Shown: positions 1 to 7,664 of the stretch, one piece after another | Position numbering within the stretch: position 1 is the stretch's first letter | Layout of the letters: the number at the start of each line of letters is the position of its first letter | Assembly: GCA_946478935.1 (NCBI GenBank) | Contig: CAMLEL010000020.1 | Coordinates: forward strand, 1-13,945 | DNA: 13,945 nucleotides | Direction of reading: 5' to 3' | From: an uncultured Armatimonadota bacterium | Lineage (GTDB): Bacteria; Armatimonadota; Fimbriimonadia; Fimbriimonadales; Fimbriimonadaceae | Made by a program: the position numbers and the translations under genes | Notes under the pieces: generated by a model | Database searches by the model: none | Told to the model about the DNA's origin: nothing | Seen by the model: only the letters and a program-made list of their open reading frames with translations

Positions 1-913
1 CACGCAGTCCGGATTCAAAAGGCACGGCTGGGCTCCAACCCAATTCCTTAATCTTGTCGATCGTCATCGAGTATCGCTTGTCGTGCGCGCCTCGGCGTGG
101 ATCGGGAATGGACTTGACCAGGGAGTGGTCCCGACCTGTCTCCTCCAATAGAATCTCGATCACTTCCATGTTGCGCCGCTCATTGATGTCGCCCACGTTG
201 TAGGTTTCACCAATTTGGCCGTGCTTCAACACATGCAGAATTCCCGCGGCATGATCCTCGCAATGAATCCACTCACGAACCTGCGAGCCGTCTCCATAGA
301 CCGGCACTTTTTTCCCGTCGATCAATCGCGTGATAAAAAATGGAATCAGCTTTTCGGGAAAATGGTAAGGGCCGTACGTGTTCCCGCCGCGCGTCACGAG
401 CGCCGGAATCCCATGAGCTTTGACCGCTGCTCGAATTTGGAGTTCGCCACCGGCCTTGCTCGCTGAATAAGGCGTATTCGGTTCGATCGGCGAAGCTTCC
501 GTAAATGCTCCGCGATCAATCGAGCCATAGACCTCGTCGGTGCTGACGTGAACAAAGCGTTGGATGGCGAATTTTCGGCAAGCGTCCAAGAGGATGTAAA
601 CGCCGTACACATCGGTTTGGATAAAACTTCCCGCCTCCAGCATCGCTCGATCGTTATGGCTCTCAGCCGCGAAATTGACGACGTGGGTGATGCCCTCTGA
701 TTCGAAAATGCCATTGACGACGGTAGAGTCCTGGATGTTTCCTGGGAAAAACTTGACCCTGGGATCCTTGAGGTCGCCCGCCAAGGTCGACAGGTTGCCC
801 GCATAGGTGAGCGCGTCCAAGATCGCAATCTTTGCATTGGGAAGTTCGCGTCGGCACAGTCTGACGAACGCGGAACCAATGAATCCGGCGCCGCCGGTTA
901 CCAGCAGGTTCAA
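1..913 (-). CDS. rfbB: dTDP-glucose 4,6-dehydratase (C-terminus cut by window edge)
   Basis: Converts dTDP-glucose to dTDP-4-keto-6-deoxyglucose, the second step of dTDP-rhamnose synthesis, in the cytoplasm. The 304 visible residues form an extended short-chain dehydrogenase fold: the NAD-binding TGGAGFIGS at residues 6-14, the dehydratase-specific STDEVYG at 124-130 (Thr125, Asp126, Glu127 are the expected catalytic residues), and YSASK at 149-153 with the catalytic Tyr149 and Lys153. RmlB proteins are usually 330-360 residues, so roughly 20-50 are missing beyond position 1. The start is a TTG whose last bases overlap the TGA of the upstream cupin gene (910-913); GAGG at 925-922 lies 8 nt before it and supports this choice, and the glycine-rich loop begins immediately after. 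It is co-transcribed behind the RmlC-like gene. The fold and TDE motif are clear; a related nucleotide-sugar dehydratase with another substrate is possible but less likely. Confidence 0.93.
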   Translation of the reverse strand, partial: MNLLVTGGAGFIGSAFVRLCRRELPNAKIAILDALTYAGNLSTLAGDLKDPRVKFFPGNIQDSTVVNGIFESEGITHVVNFAAESHNDRAMLEAGSFIQTDVYGVYILLDACRKFAIQRFVHVSTDEVYGSIDRGAFTEASPIEPNTPYSASKAGGELQIRAAVKAHGIPALVTRGGNTYGPYHFPEKLIPFFITRLIDGKKVPVYGDGSQVREWIHCEDHAAGILHVLKHGQIGETYNVGDINERRNMEVIEILLEETGRDHSLVKSIPDPRRGAHDKRYSMTIDKIKELGWSPAVPFESGLR

Positions 914-1359
914 AGCTTGAACCTCGAATTGTCGTCGTTTTCGTGACGGATTTCGTCCACGGGTTCCTTCCGACCCCAGCCGGCATAAAGTCTGTCGGGC
1001 ACATTCAGGACAAACGCTTCCTGTTCACCGACGTTCCTGTAAGCATGAACGACTCCTGGCGGCACGGTCACAAAGGTGGGATTGTCGCGACCGACTTGAT
1101 GCACCTCATATCGTTCCGGTTCCCCCTCTCGATTTTCCCAAAGATGAAGCTCGTATTCCCCGTCTATGAAGATAAATCCATCCGTTTGGTCGTGATGCTC
1201 GTGAGGCCCCCGTGCAACTCCCGGCTTGGTGCAACTGAAGTACCCCATCGTCGGCTCAAATCCTTCCGGTAACTCATCGTCCCGATAAAGCTCGATGAGC
1301 CAACCACGGGCATCTTCATGCCTCTTCAAAGCGCGAAATTCAACTCCTCTAAAGCCCAT
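910..1359 (-). CDS. RmlC-like cupin, dTDP-4-dehydrorhamnose 3,5-epimerase family
   Basis: A 149-residue cupin of the dTDP-sugar isomerase family, likely epimerising a dTDP-4-keto-6-deoxy sugar made by the next gene, rfbB, which it overlaps by 4 bp. Visible family marks are DARGWLIEL near 17-25, the RGPHEHHDQTDG block at 50-61 (His53 fits the general-base histidine), PPGVVHAYRNV at 100-110 and Tyr125 in the position of the catalytic tyrosine. It is about 30 residues shorter than classical RmlC (~180) and I do not see the lysine that follows the histidine in RmlC (residues around 63 are hydrophobic). It resembles the short RmlC-like clade with an HxH..QTD pattern. The ATG at 1359 is chosen because longer versions would run into the divergent gene and its promoter; AGGGTGGG precedes it closely. 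Membership of the family is secure, the exact reaction is not. Confidence 0.8.
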   Translation of the reverse strand: MGFRGVEFRALKRHEDARGWLIELYRDDELPEGFEPTMGYFSCTKPGVARGPHEHHDQTDGFIFIDGEYELHLWENREGEPERYEVHQVGRDNPTFVTVPPGVVHAYRNVGEQEAFVLNVPDRLYAGWGRKEPVDEIRHENDDNSRFKL

Positions 1360-1379
1360 AGCCCACCCTATTCGGCGCA

Positions 1380-1387
1380 AGTATACT
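1380..1387. promoter_or_regulatory. Palindromic AGTATACT, candidate shared divergent -10 element
   Basis: The octamer AGTATACT is its own reverse complement, so it presents TATACT (five of six matches to TATAAT) on both strands between the divergent RmlC-like gene and the UDP-glucuronate epimerase gene. Rightward, the predicted transcript start is near 1394, about 10 nt before the ATG at 1404. Leftward, it is near 1373, about 14 nt before the ATG at 1359. I see no convincing -35 hexamer at 17 bp spacing on either side. Assignment is by sequence inspection only. Confidence 0.45.
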
Positions 1388-1403
1388 GGTGAACCCAACT
1401 GAC

Positions 1404-2414
1404 ATGACCATCGATGCCCCAGCAAAAATCTTGGTGACTGGAGCCGCTGGCTTTATCGGATACCATGTTGCGCGAGAATTGGCGATGCGCGGATATCGGG
1501 TTCACGGTATCGACAACCTGAACGACTACTACGATGTAGATCTTAAACGTGCCCGTCTGGAAAGGTTGGTCACGGTCGAAGGCTTCTCATTCGAGCAAGC
1601 CGACTTTTCAAAAGATCTGAGTCTCTCCAATAATTTCGACGCCGTCGTACATTTGGGCGCACAAGCGGGGGTCCGCTATTCACTTGAAAGCCCCGAGGTC
1701 TACATTCAATCAAACGTCGTTGGCATGGCGAACCTGCTCGAATGGGCTCGTCAATCCAACCTCAAGCACTTTGTGTATGCCTCATCGAGTTCAGTCTATG
1801 GATTGAGCCGCAAACTCCCGTTCACTGAATTGGACACGACTGACCATCCCATCAGTCTCTATGCCGCAACGAAGAAAGCCGGCGAAGCATTGGCTCACTC
1901 ATATAGCCATTTGTTTGGTCTGCCGACGACCGGTCTGAGATTCTTTACGGTTTACGGACCGTGGGGGCGGCCCGATATGGCTTTGTTCAAGTTCACCAAG
2001 GCCATCCTCGACGGCACGCCGATCGACGTTTACAACGAAGGAAAGATGAAACGAGATTTCACGTACGTCGATGATATCGTGAATGGCGTTGTAGAGGCGG
2101 TTCAATCACCAGCCGAACCAGATCCCACCTGGGACCCTGTACAGCCGACTCCCGGGTCGAGTTCAGCGCCCTATCGCTTGTACAACGTTGGCAACCATCA
2201 AAGCGTCGAGTTGCTGCGCTTTATCGAAGTGTTGGAGGAGGCCATTGGCAAAAGAGCAACCGTTAATCTCCTGCCCATGCAGCCTGGTGATGTGCCTGAG
2301 ACCTACGCAGACGTTTCGCGGCTCCAAGAAGCCGTCGGCTATCAGCCCACGACGCCCATTGAGATCGGCATTCCACGGTTTGTAGATTGGTACCGTAGCT
2401 ACTATGGAGTCTGA
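1404..2414 (+). CDS. NAD-dependent epimerase, probable UDP-glucuronate 4-epimerase
   Basis: A 336-residue extended SDR enzyme that most likely interconverts UDP-glucuronate and UDP-galacturonate for capsule or LPS synthesis. NAD-binding GAAGFIG is at residues 13-19. The stretch GIDNLNDYYDVDLKRARL starting near 35 is a hallmark of CapI/LspL-type UDP-glucuronate 4-epimerases. SSSSVYG lies at 127-133, the catalytic YxxxK is Tyr153/Lys157, and YGPWGRPDMA at 184-193 and the MKRDFTYVDDI region at 215-225 are also typical. The ATG at 1404 is preferred; an in-frame GTG at 1389 would add five residues but lies upstream of the predicted transcript start. No Shine-Dalgarno is visible for either. It diverges from the rfb pair and converges on manC with stops directly adjacent (2414/2415). 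Another UDP-hexose epimerase activity cannot be excluded. Confidence 0.88.
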   Translation: MTIDAPAKILVTGAAGFIGYHVARELAMRGYRVHGIDNLNDYYDVDLKRARLERLVTVEGFSFEQADFSKDLSLSNNFDAVVHLGAQAGVRYSLESPEVYIQSNVVGMANLLEWARQSNLKHFVYASSSSVYGLSRKLPFTELDTTDHPISLYAATKKAGEALAHSYSHLFGLPTTGLRFFTVYGPWGRPDMALFKFTKAILDGTPIDVYNEGKMKRDFTYVDDIVNGVVEAVQSPAEPDPTWDPVQPTPGSSSAPYRLYNVGNHQSVELLRFIEVLEEAIGKRATVNLLPMQPGDVPETYADVSRLQEAVGYQPTTPIEIGIPRFVDWYRSYYGV

Positions 2415-3503
2415 TTAACGCAGCGGCGAGTCCGTCGGCAATTTCTGCAGGATCTCCTTGACCCGTTGAGCCTGGGATTTCGGGCAGACCATCACGGCGC
2501 CCCTCGTGGCTACGATCACCAAGTCTTCGACTCCGATTGCCGTCACCAACAATTCCGGATTGTCGTTATAAATGATCGTGCCGCAGGTCTCCACCGTCAG
2601 AGCTTCGCCATGAACGACGTTCGCGTCGTCCGTGCAGGGCATGGATCGCTCCAAGGCATCCCAGGCGCCAACGTCGTCCCATGGAAACTCGCCCGCCACC
2701 GTATACACCTGGTTGGCTTTTTCGAGCAGCGCGTAATCGATCGACTCGTTCGGGATGAATTCGAACGCCTTCGTCGCTGATTCGAGGCTTCCGGTAGCAA
2801 GATCCCGGGCCATTTTGAGGATGGTCTCATAGACCTCCGGGTTGGCATGGCTCATCTCAGCCAAAAAGCCGCGCAATGTCCAGAAGAACATGCCGCTGTT
2901 CCAAAGGTAGTTGCCTGATTCCACGTAGTGGGTCGCCGTCGCAAAGTCGGGCTTTTCGCGGAAGGACTGGACTCGAAACACCTGCGGCGCCTCGTTATTG
3001 AACGGATCCCCAAGCGCAACGTATCCGTAGCCGGTTTCCGCACGGGTGGGCCGAATGCCAATGGTGACCAATCCGCCGGTTTTGGCCGCGGTGTCCAAAG
3101 CTGTCTCGACGGTTCTGCGGAACAATTCAGGCTCGCCGATCTTGTGGTCAGCGGTAAGAATCGCCATGGAAACGTCGTCTTGATTATCCGGGTGTTTGGA
3201 AAGCAGATGAGCAGCAACCCAGGCCAAACAGCCCAGCGTGTTTCGCTTGGCCGGTTCAGCTACCACATTGTCATCCGAAACGAGATCTGCCTCTTGGATT
3301 GGGCGACGCAACGGCATCCCGGTGGCGATGACGACCCTTTCCTTGGGAATCAGCGGGGCGATGCGGTTGACCGCCTCCTCCAGCAACGTCTCGTCAGGAT
3401 GGGTAAGGTTCAATAACTGCTTGGGTCGCTCCTTTCGGGAAACCGGCCAAAACCGCTCGCCGGAACCGCCGGCCATGATGACTGCATAGGTGGACTTAGT
3501 CAC
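2415..3503 (-). CDS. manC: Mannose-1-phosphate guanylyltransferase (GDP-mannose pyrophosphorylase)
   Basis: Makes GDP-mannose from mannose-1-phosphate and GTP in the cytoplasm, feeding mannose, fucose or rhamnose donors for surface glycans. At 362 residues it is the monofunctional form: the C-terminal mannose-6-phosphate isomerase cupin of bifunctional ManC/AlgA is absent. The nucleotidyltransferase signature MAGGSGERFWPVSR begins at residue 10 and is followed by ERPKQLL; ILTADHKI is the mid-domain acidic motif region, and SFREKP followed by LWNSGMFFW are the typical sugar-binding blocks. The end of the protein lacks any extra domain. The start is GTG at 3503, exactly at the predicted transcription start, with no Shine-Dalgarno. 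It shares a 105 bp divergent gap with glnE. Family assignment is confident. Confidence 0.92.
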   Translation of the reverse strand: MTKSTYAVIMAGGSGERFWPVSRKERPKQLLNLTHPDETLLEEAVNRIAPLIPKERVVIATGMPLRRPIQEADLVSDDNVVAEPAKRNTLGCLAWVAAHLLSKHPDNQDDVSMAILTADHKIGEPELFRRTVETALDTAAKTGGLVTIGIRPTRAETGYGYVALGDPFNNEAPQVFRVQSFREKPDFATATHYVESGNYLWNSGMFFWTLRGFLAEMSHANPEVYETILKMARDLATGSLESATKAFEFIPNESIDYALLEKANQVYTVAGEFPWDDVGAWDALERSMPCTDDANVVHGEALTVETCGTIIYNDNPELLVTAIGVEDLVIVATRGAVMVCPKSQAQRVKEILQKLPTDSPLR

Positions 3504-3515
3504 TTGGAGATTATA
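3504..3515 (-). promoter_or_regulatory. manC promoter -10 (TATAAT) placing +1 on the GTG start
   Basis: On the minus strand a perfect TATAAT occupies 3515-3510, followed by six bases CTCCAA and then the GTG of manC. With standard -12 to -7 geometry the transcript would begin on the G of the start codon, giving a leaderless mRNA. The -35 region is weak: a TTGACC at 3534-3529 is only 13 bp upstream, and the hexamer at 17 bp spacing is a poor match. There is no ribosome-binding site in the gap, which agrees with leaderless translation. Confidence 0.6.
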
Positions 3516-3608
3516 GGCATTAGACGCCGGTCAACTGCTTCTTGGCGAGTACCATCAACGTGGCGGGCACGTGCCATTTGCTGATCCAGACGCCCCGCCT
3601 TAGTCAAG

Positions 3609-6233
3609 ATGAACGTTCCCAGTCCGGACATCGATGTGGAGGTCCTTACCAACCTCATCGAGCAGCCTGTCACGCCTGCGTTTGAGTCTCTCTTGGCAGA
3701 ACTTCCAGAACCCCAGTTGGCAATCGGCAACCTTGCTCGATGGCTACAGGCAACCGGAAATCCGCAGTTGTACTATCGGGAGCTTGAAGGTTTTCCAACC
3801 GTGGCGCGCGTCTTGGTGGCCCTTCTTGGTGCCAGCCAGCCACTGACGGACTCATTAATTCAGAATCCTGAACTCGCGTCACTGCTATTCGACCCTGCCG
3901 AGTTGGGAAGGATTCCTGATGTCGACGCAATTCTGCGTGAAGGTCGGACGATACTGGCCACGGCTACTTCACCGAGCCATCGTTTGGACCGGCTACGATT
4001 CCTGAAGCAGCGCTGGAACCTTCCCATCGTGATCAATGATTTGGCGCGAACATGGCCCGAAGAAGTGGTTTGGCAATGCCTGAGCGATCTCGCGCACGCA
4101 CTGATCATCCTGGCGGCCGAAGCGGTTTGGACGGATTACTCGCAATCTGAATCGATTTCCGAACCCTGTCCAGTCATGGTCGTGGGATTTGGCAAACTGG
4201 GGGGCCGAGAGCTGAATTTCAGTTCGGATATCGACCTTGTCTACGTTCACGACGATGCGTTGTCCGAAGAAATGGAACGACACGCCACACGGTTCTGCGA
4301 GCGATTTGGCCGGGCGCTCAGCGACCGGATGGGTCGCGGCTCCGTTTATCGAGTCGACCTGCGCCTTCGCCCTTATGGCAACGCTGGCCCGATTGTGGCT
4401 TCCATGCGTTCAGTCGAGAATTATTACAACCTCTACGCCGAGCAATGGGAGGTGCAAGCTCTGATCCGCTCCAAGCCGATGGTTGGTCCCGAGAAGTTGC
4501 GGGAACGGTGGACAACCCTCCGAGAAGCGCGATGCTTCCGACCAAAACTCAACGAGTTGGAGTTAGAGGCGATGCTCGCCATGAAGACGCGAATCGAGGA
4601 GCGGGCCGACGGCGGGGATATCAAACGTGGAGCCGGCGGAATTCGAGATGTTGAATTCATCGTGCAGGTGCTTCAACTGCTTCATGGCTTCAAGCACGAA
4701 TCGCTTCGCGAGCCTTCGACTTGCAGCGGGCTCCGCGAACTCATGGACATTGGACTGATGGAAACTCCCGATGCCTTGGCGCTCCGCACGGGATATGTGT
4801 TCCTCCGACAGTTCGAGCATCGGTGCCAGTTGCTTGGCGATCAGCAGACTCACAGCATTCCGGCTTCCGAGAGGGCCCGTGGCCTTCTCGCCCATATGAT
4901 GGGGTCAGATTCTTGGGGTGAAGTTGAGCAGGAATTGAACAAACATCGGCGGGTCATTCACTCGCTTTACCAGTCCATCCTCCAACCCCATCCCCCTGGC
5001 AGCCAACCCAGAGACCAGATAACGGAGAGGTTGGGGAAACTCGCACCCACCGTACTGCAATGGTTCGATTCGCTGTCCGGTTCAGAAGCCTTTTATGAGA
5101 GCCTCGCGGAGAACCGAGATTCACTCGATCGAGTTCGGCAAATCGTCACCGTCGCACCCCAGCTCATTTCTGACTTCAAGCGTTCGGTGGCAGCGACCGA
5201 GTTGCTCGTCAGCGGAGAAATTGAAGAGATCTCCATAGCAACCGACTCCTTCGGTGAATCGGCAGACTTGAACCCTTCAGACGCGGCTGACCCATACATG
5301 CAGCAGCGACTGGTGATTCTGGCGCAGTGGGCGCTTGGTCGCCAAATGGACTTGGGAGCCGCCTTGGCCCAACTGATGGACCGGCTTCTCGTTACCGTGG
5401 CGAAGCGCGCCGGTGCAACCTACGACCTTATCGCCCTCGGCAGCTTTGGCGGCAGTGATTTGAGTCCCCACTCTGATGCGGATTTGGTTTTCATCGTTGA
5501 GAATGCCGCCGATCAGCCAGGCGCTGAAACGCAAGCTCAAGTCTTCCTTGGACTCGTGAGCCAACTCAAACGCCGAGGTGCAAATATCGAGGTCGATCTG
5601 CGCTTGCGGCCCGACGGCGGTAAAGGCATGCTTGTGAGATCGCACGAAGCGCTCAAAAACTACGATCTCTCTGGAATGGAAATGTGGGAGAGATTTGCCC
5701 TCGGACAAGCACGCTTGATTCACGGAAGGCAGGAAAGCCTGCAATTGATCCAAAAGATAGCCTATGGGCTGCCGCTGGATGATGCTCGATTAGCCGAATT
5801 ACTCGAAATGAAGAAGCGAATCGAGACAGAGCGTGTTCAGCCGCAGTTCACCCGCCGAAACGTCAAACTGGGAATTGGAGGCTTGAATGACTTGGAATGG
5901 CTCGTGCACCTGTTGGAACTGCGGTTTGGCCCCACAGAGGATTTCGCCACACGAATGGCAGACCGAATAACCGGACTCGGGAGGAAGGGCTTGTTCAATG
6001 CCGTCGAAATCGAAGCGCTGCAGACCGCCTATCGACACCTCGTCGAAGTGCGCGCCAGACTCTTCTTGCTCTGCATCGAAGGAGACATCATCCCAGAGAA
6101 TCCAGACAAGCTGGACCGGCTTGGAAATGCCATGTCATTTGAATCTGGAAACGCGTTTCTGGCGTTTCATGACCAAACCATCGACAAAGTACGTGCGATC
6201 TACCTTCATACTTTGGAACGTCTCAAAGCATGA
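3609..6233 (+). CDS. glnE: Bifunctional glutamine synthetase adenylyltransferase/deadenylase
   Basis: Adjusts glutamine synthetase activity by attaching and removing AMP on a tyrosine in response to nitrogen status through PII. The 874 residues (E. coli about 946) show the duplicated architecture. The N-terminal nucleotidyltransferase half has GFGKLGGREL at 193-202 and SSDID with metal ligands Asp207/Asp209, then its linked helical domain with GAGGIRDVEF at 341-350. The C-terminal half has GSFGGSDL at 611-618 and HSDAD with Asp623/Asp625, then GIGGLNDLEW at 755-764. The second motif departs from the usual GKLGG form, having Ser-Phe in place of Lys-Leu. The ATG at 3609 has no strong ribosome-binding site. 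This is the first gene of a five-gene operon and overlaps plsY by ATGA. Identity is firm; full activity of the C-terminal half is less certain. Confidence 0.95.
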   Translation: MNVPSPDIDVEVLTNLIEQPVTPAFESLLAELPEPQLAIGNLARWLQATGNPQLYYRELEGFPTVARVLVALLGASQPLTDSLIQNPELASLLFDPAELGRIPDVDAILREGRTILATATSPSHRLDRLRFLKQRWNLPIVINDLARTWPEEVVWQCLSDLAHALIILAAEAVWTDYSQSESISEPCPVMVVGFGKLGGRELNFSSDIDLVYVHDDALSEEMERHATRFCERFGRALSDRMGRGSVYRVDLRLRPYGNAGPIVASMRSVENYYNLYAEQWEVQALIRSKPMVGPEKLRERWTTLREARCFRPKLNELELEAMLAMKTRIEERADGGDIKRGAGGIRDVEFIVQVLQLLHGFKHESLREPSTCSGLRELMDIGLMETPDALALRTGYVFLRQFEHRCQLLGDQQTHSIPASERARGLLAHMMGSDSWGEVEQELNKHRRVIHSLYQSILQPHPPGSQPRDQITERLGKLAPTVLQWFDSLSGSEAFYESLAENRDSLDRVRQIVTVAPQLISDFKRSVAATELLVSGEIEEISIATDSFGESADLNPSDAADPYMQQRLVILAQWALGRQMDLGAALAQLMDRLLVTVAKRAGATYDLIALGSFGGSDLSPHSDADLVFIVENAADQPGAETQAQVFLGLVSQLKRRGANIEVDLRLRPDGGKGMLVRSHEALKNYDLSGMEMWERFALGQARLIHGRQESLQLIQKIAYGLPLDDARLAELLEMKKRIETERVQPQFTRRNVKLGIGGLNDLEWLVHLLELRFGPTEDFATRMADRITGLGRKGLFNAVEIEALQTAYRHLVEVRARLFLLCIEGDIIPENPDKLDRLGNAMSFESGNAFLAFHDQTIDKVRAIYLHTLERLKA

Positions 6234-6880
6234 TTCTGGAACTGGCGCTCTTGTTGGTTGGGGCATATCTGCTCGGCTCGATTCCCTTTGGAGTCCTCGT
6301 GGCTCGCGCAAAGGGCGTGGACGTGATGAAAGTTGGCAGCGGCAACACCGGCGCCACCAACGTCATGCGCGCACTCGGCAAGGGTCCCGGATTCCTTGTC
6401 TTTTTCCTGGACCTCCTCAAGGGACTCATCCCAGCGCTGGTGGCACGCTGGCTATTTCCAGACCGCCAGGAGCTTTGGATGCTTGGTGGCGCGATGGCGA
6501 TCATCGGGCACAGTTTCTCACCCTTCCTCAAGTTCAAGGGCGGAAAGGGGATTTCCACGGCACTGGGCATGACCCTTGGCACATCGCCGATCGTGGCCCT
6601 CATCTCGTTCGCCATTTTCGTGGTCCTAATCGTCGGATTGCGGTACATGAGCCTCGCCAGCATGATTGCCGTCGTTTCAACGATTGTCATAGGGCGGATT
6701 CTTGGGGACTCAATGTGGGTAACCGTTGGATTTAGCTTGCTCGCGGCCCTTGTCATCTTTCGGCACCGTTCTAATATCCAGCGATTGCGAAATGGTACGG
6801 AGCCCAAGTTCAAATTGGGCCGCACCATCGAAACGCCACCGCCTACCGCCTCCGATGAGGAGTCGACGAGTGCTTCGTGA
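6230..6880 (+). CDS. plsY: Glycerol-3-phosphate acyltransferase PlsY
   Basis: Transfers an acyl group from acyl-phosphate to glycerol-3-phosphate, the first step of phospholipid synthesis, at the inner membrane. The 216-residue protein has several hydrophobic helices and the PlsY loop motifs in order: GSIPFGVLVAR near residue 16, SGNTGATNVMR near 38 (phosphate-binding), DLLKG near 62, and GHSFSPFLKFKGGKG near 91 (catalytic Ser/His and substrate loop). The C-terminal ~25 residues are a polar tail. The ATG overlaps the glnE stop (ATGA), so translation is probably coupled. The last 11 bp overlap the following gene. Acyl-phosphate would come from PlsX, which is not in this window. Assignment is unambiguous. 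Confidence 0.97.
   Translation: MILELALLLVGAYLLGSIPFGVLVARAKGVDVMKVGSGNTGATNVMRALGKGPGFLVFFLDLLKGLIPALVARWLFPDRQELWMLGGAMAIIGHSFSPFLKFKGGKGISTALGMTLGTSPIVALISFAIFVVLIVGLRYMSLASMIAVVSTIVIGRILGDSMWVTVGFSLLAALVIFRHRSNIQRLRNGTEPKFKLGRTIETPPPTASDEESTSAS
6858..6862 (+). promoter_or_regulatory. Ribosome-binding site (AGGAG) deciding a GTG start at 6870
   Basis: AGGAG inside the end of plsY lies 7 nt before an in-frame GTG at 6870. An ATG at 6855 overlaps the front of this AGGAG and has no such site of its own, so GTG at 6870 is the better start for the zinc-ribbon membrane protein. Confidence 0.6.
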
Positions 6881-7664
6881 GCAGCTCTTCGAGCATCCTT
6901 TATCCGTCATTGCCGGCTGCGCAATCTGGATACCGGTTGGGATCTGGGTGGTTTCGCTACTCAGCTGGGCCGTTCAAGCAGATATCGACTTCCTAACGGC
7001 CTTCGCCGGAATCTTGGTCACCATAGGAGTCGGCATGACGGCGATGATATCTCGAGACCCGCTGATGGCCCCATTGACTTTGGGGGGCATGGTTGCAACC
7101 CTCATCGTTGCTCCAATTGCTCGGGGATCGTTCAATCGTCGAGCCCTTGATAAGATTGACTTGGAATCGATTCGACGAGCTTATGAGGCGCTTGAGAGAT
7201 CCAAGTCAAACGCTCCCGCCAAGTTCAAACTGGCGCGAACGATCTACAACAAAGGACTAGCCGCACACGCTCTAGCCATCGCCGAAGACGCAATCAATGG
7301 GATGCCGGAGTCAACCTACTACGAAGAGCACCGAATCTTGAAAACTTGGCGGTATTACCGAATTCCACCAGGCCAAGACAAATCTTTGAACTGCTTGGAA
7401 TGTGGTGAATCGAACGAACCTGGCTTGACCCACTGTCAAAATTGCGGGGCGCGGTTTCTGCTGGATCATGCGCGAGGCGCTTGGCTCGGGAAGGGCTTGG
7501 CCAAGAAGTTCATCGCAGCTTGGATCGCGATTGTGGTCGCATTGGTGGGCATACCATTTGCCTTGCAGAGTTTGCCGAGCGCGGTGGCAGCAGGCGTCAT
7601 TGTGAGTCTCATGCTGCTAGCAGGGTTCGTCCTTTTCATGACGTTTCGACCGGGAGGCAAATGA
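6870..7664 (+). CDS. Unrecognised membrane protein with zinc ribbon (264 aa)
   Basis: I do not recognise this family. Seen in it: two hydrophobic segments near residues 12-34 and 41-60, a third near 66-84, a soluble stretch at 85-172 with a TPR-like or helical repeat look (IRRAYEALERSKSN, then AKFKLARTIYNKG followed by AHALAIAEDAI), a four-cysteine zinc ribbon at 175-192 (CLECG...CQNCG, Cys175/178/189/192), and two C-terminal membrane helices near 213-233 and 236-258. It is sandwiched between plsY and the LPS permease, overlapping the former by 11 bp and the latter by ATGA, so it is co-translated with envelope biogenesis genes. The start is GTG at 6870 with AGGAG 7 nt upstream; an ATG at 6855 would add five residues. 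A role as a membrane-bound helper or sensor in lipid or LPS traffic is only a guess from context. Confidence 0.8.
   Translation: MLREQLFEHPLSVIAGCAIWIPVGIWVVSLLSWAVQADIDFLTAFAGILVTIGVGMTAMISRDPLMAPLTLGGMVATLIVAPIARGSFNRRALDKIDLESIRRAYEALERSKSNAPAKFKLARTIYNKGLAAHALAIAEDAINGMPESTYYEEHRILKTWRYYRIPPGQDKSLNCLECGESNEPGLTHCQNCGARFLLDHARGAWLGKGLAKKFIAAWIAIVVALVGIPFALQSLPSAVAAGVIVSLMLLAGFVLFMTFRPGGK

Noticed and set aside
394..879. 161-codon open frame on the minus strand
   Set aside because: It lies within rfbB in another frame; the rfbB frame carries all dehydratase motifs, while this one is rich in Arg/Ser and has no recognisable domain.
2405..2440. Possible bidirectional terminator between the epimerase gene and manC
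   Set aside because: I found no hairpin with a T-rich tail on either strand; the two stop codons abut directly.
3529..3534. TTGACC as the -35 box for manC
   Set aside because: The match to consensus is good but the spacing to TATAAT is only 13 bp, too short for normal sigma-70 type recognition.
5998..6735. 245-codon plus-strand frame spanning the glnE/plsY junction
   Set aside because: It overlaps two well-supported genes out of frame and shows no domain or ribosome-binding site.
6223..6828. 201-codon open frame on the minus strand opposite plsY
   Set aside because: It is antisense to plsY, whose motifs are unmistakable; the antisense product is Arg/Pro/Thr-rich shadow sequence.
6803..7246. 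Similar peptides KFKLGRTI (PlsY tail) and KFKLARTI (zinc-ribbon protein), about 420 bp apart
   Set aside because: Only eight residues match, without flanking similarity; the PlsY tail and the helical segment look unrelated, so I treat it as coincidence.
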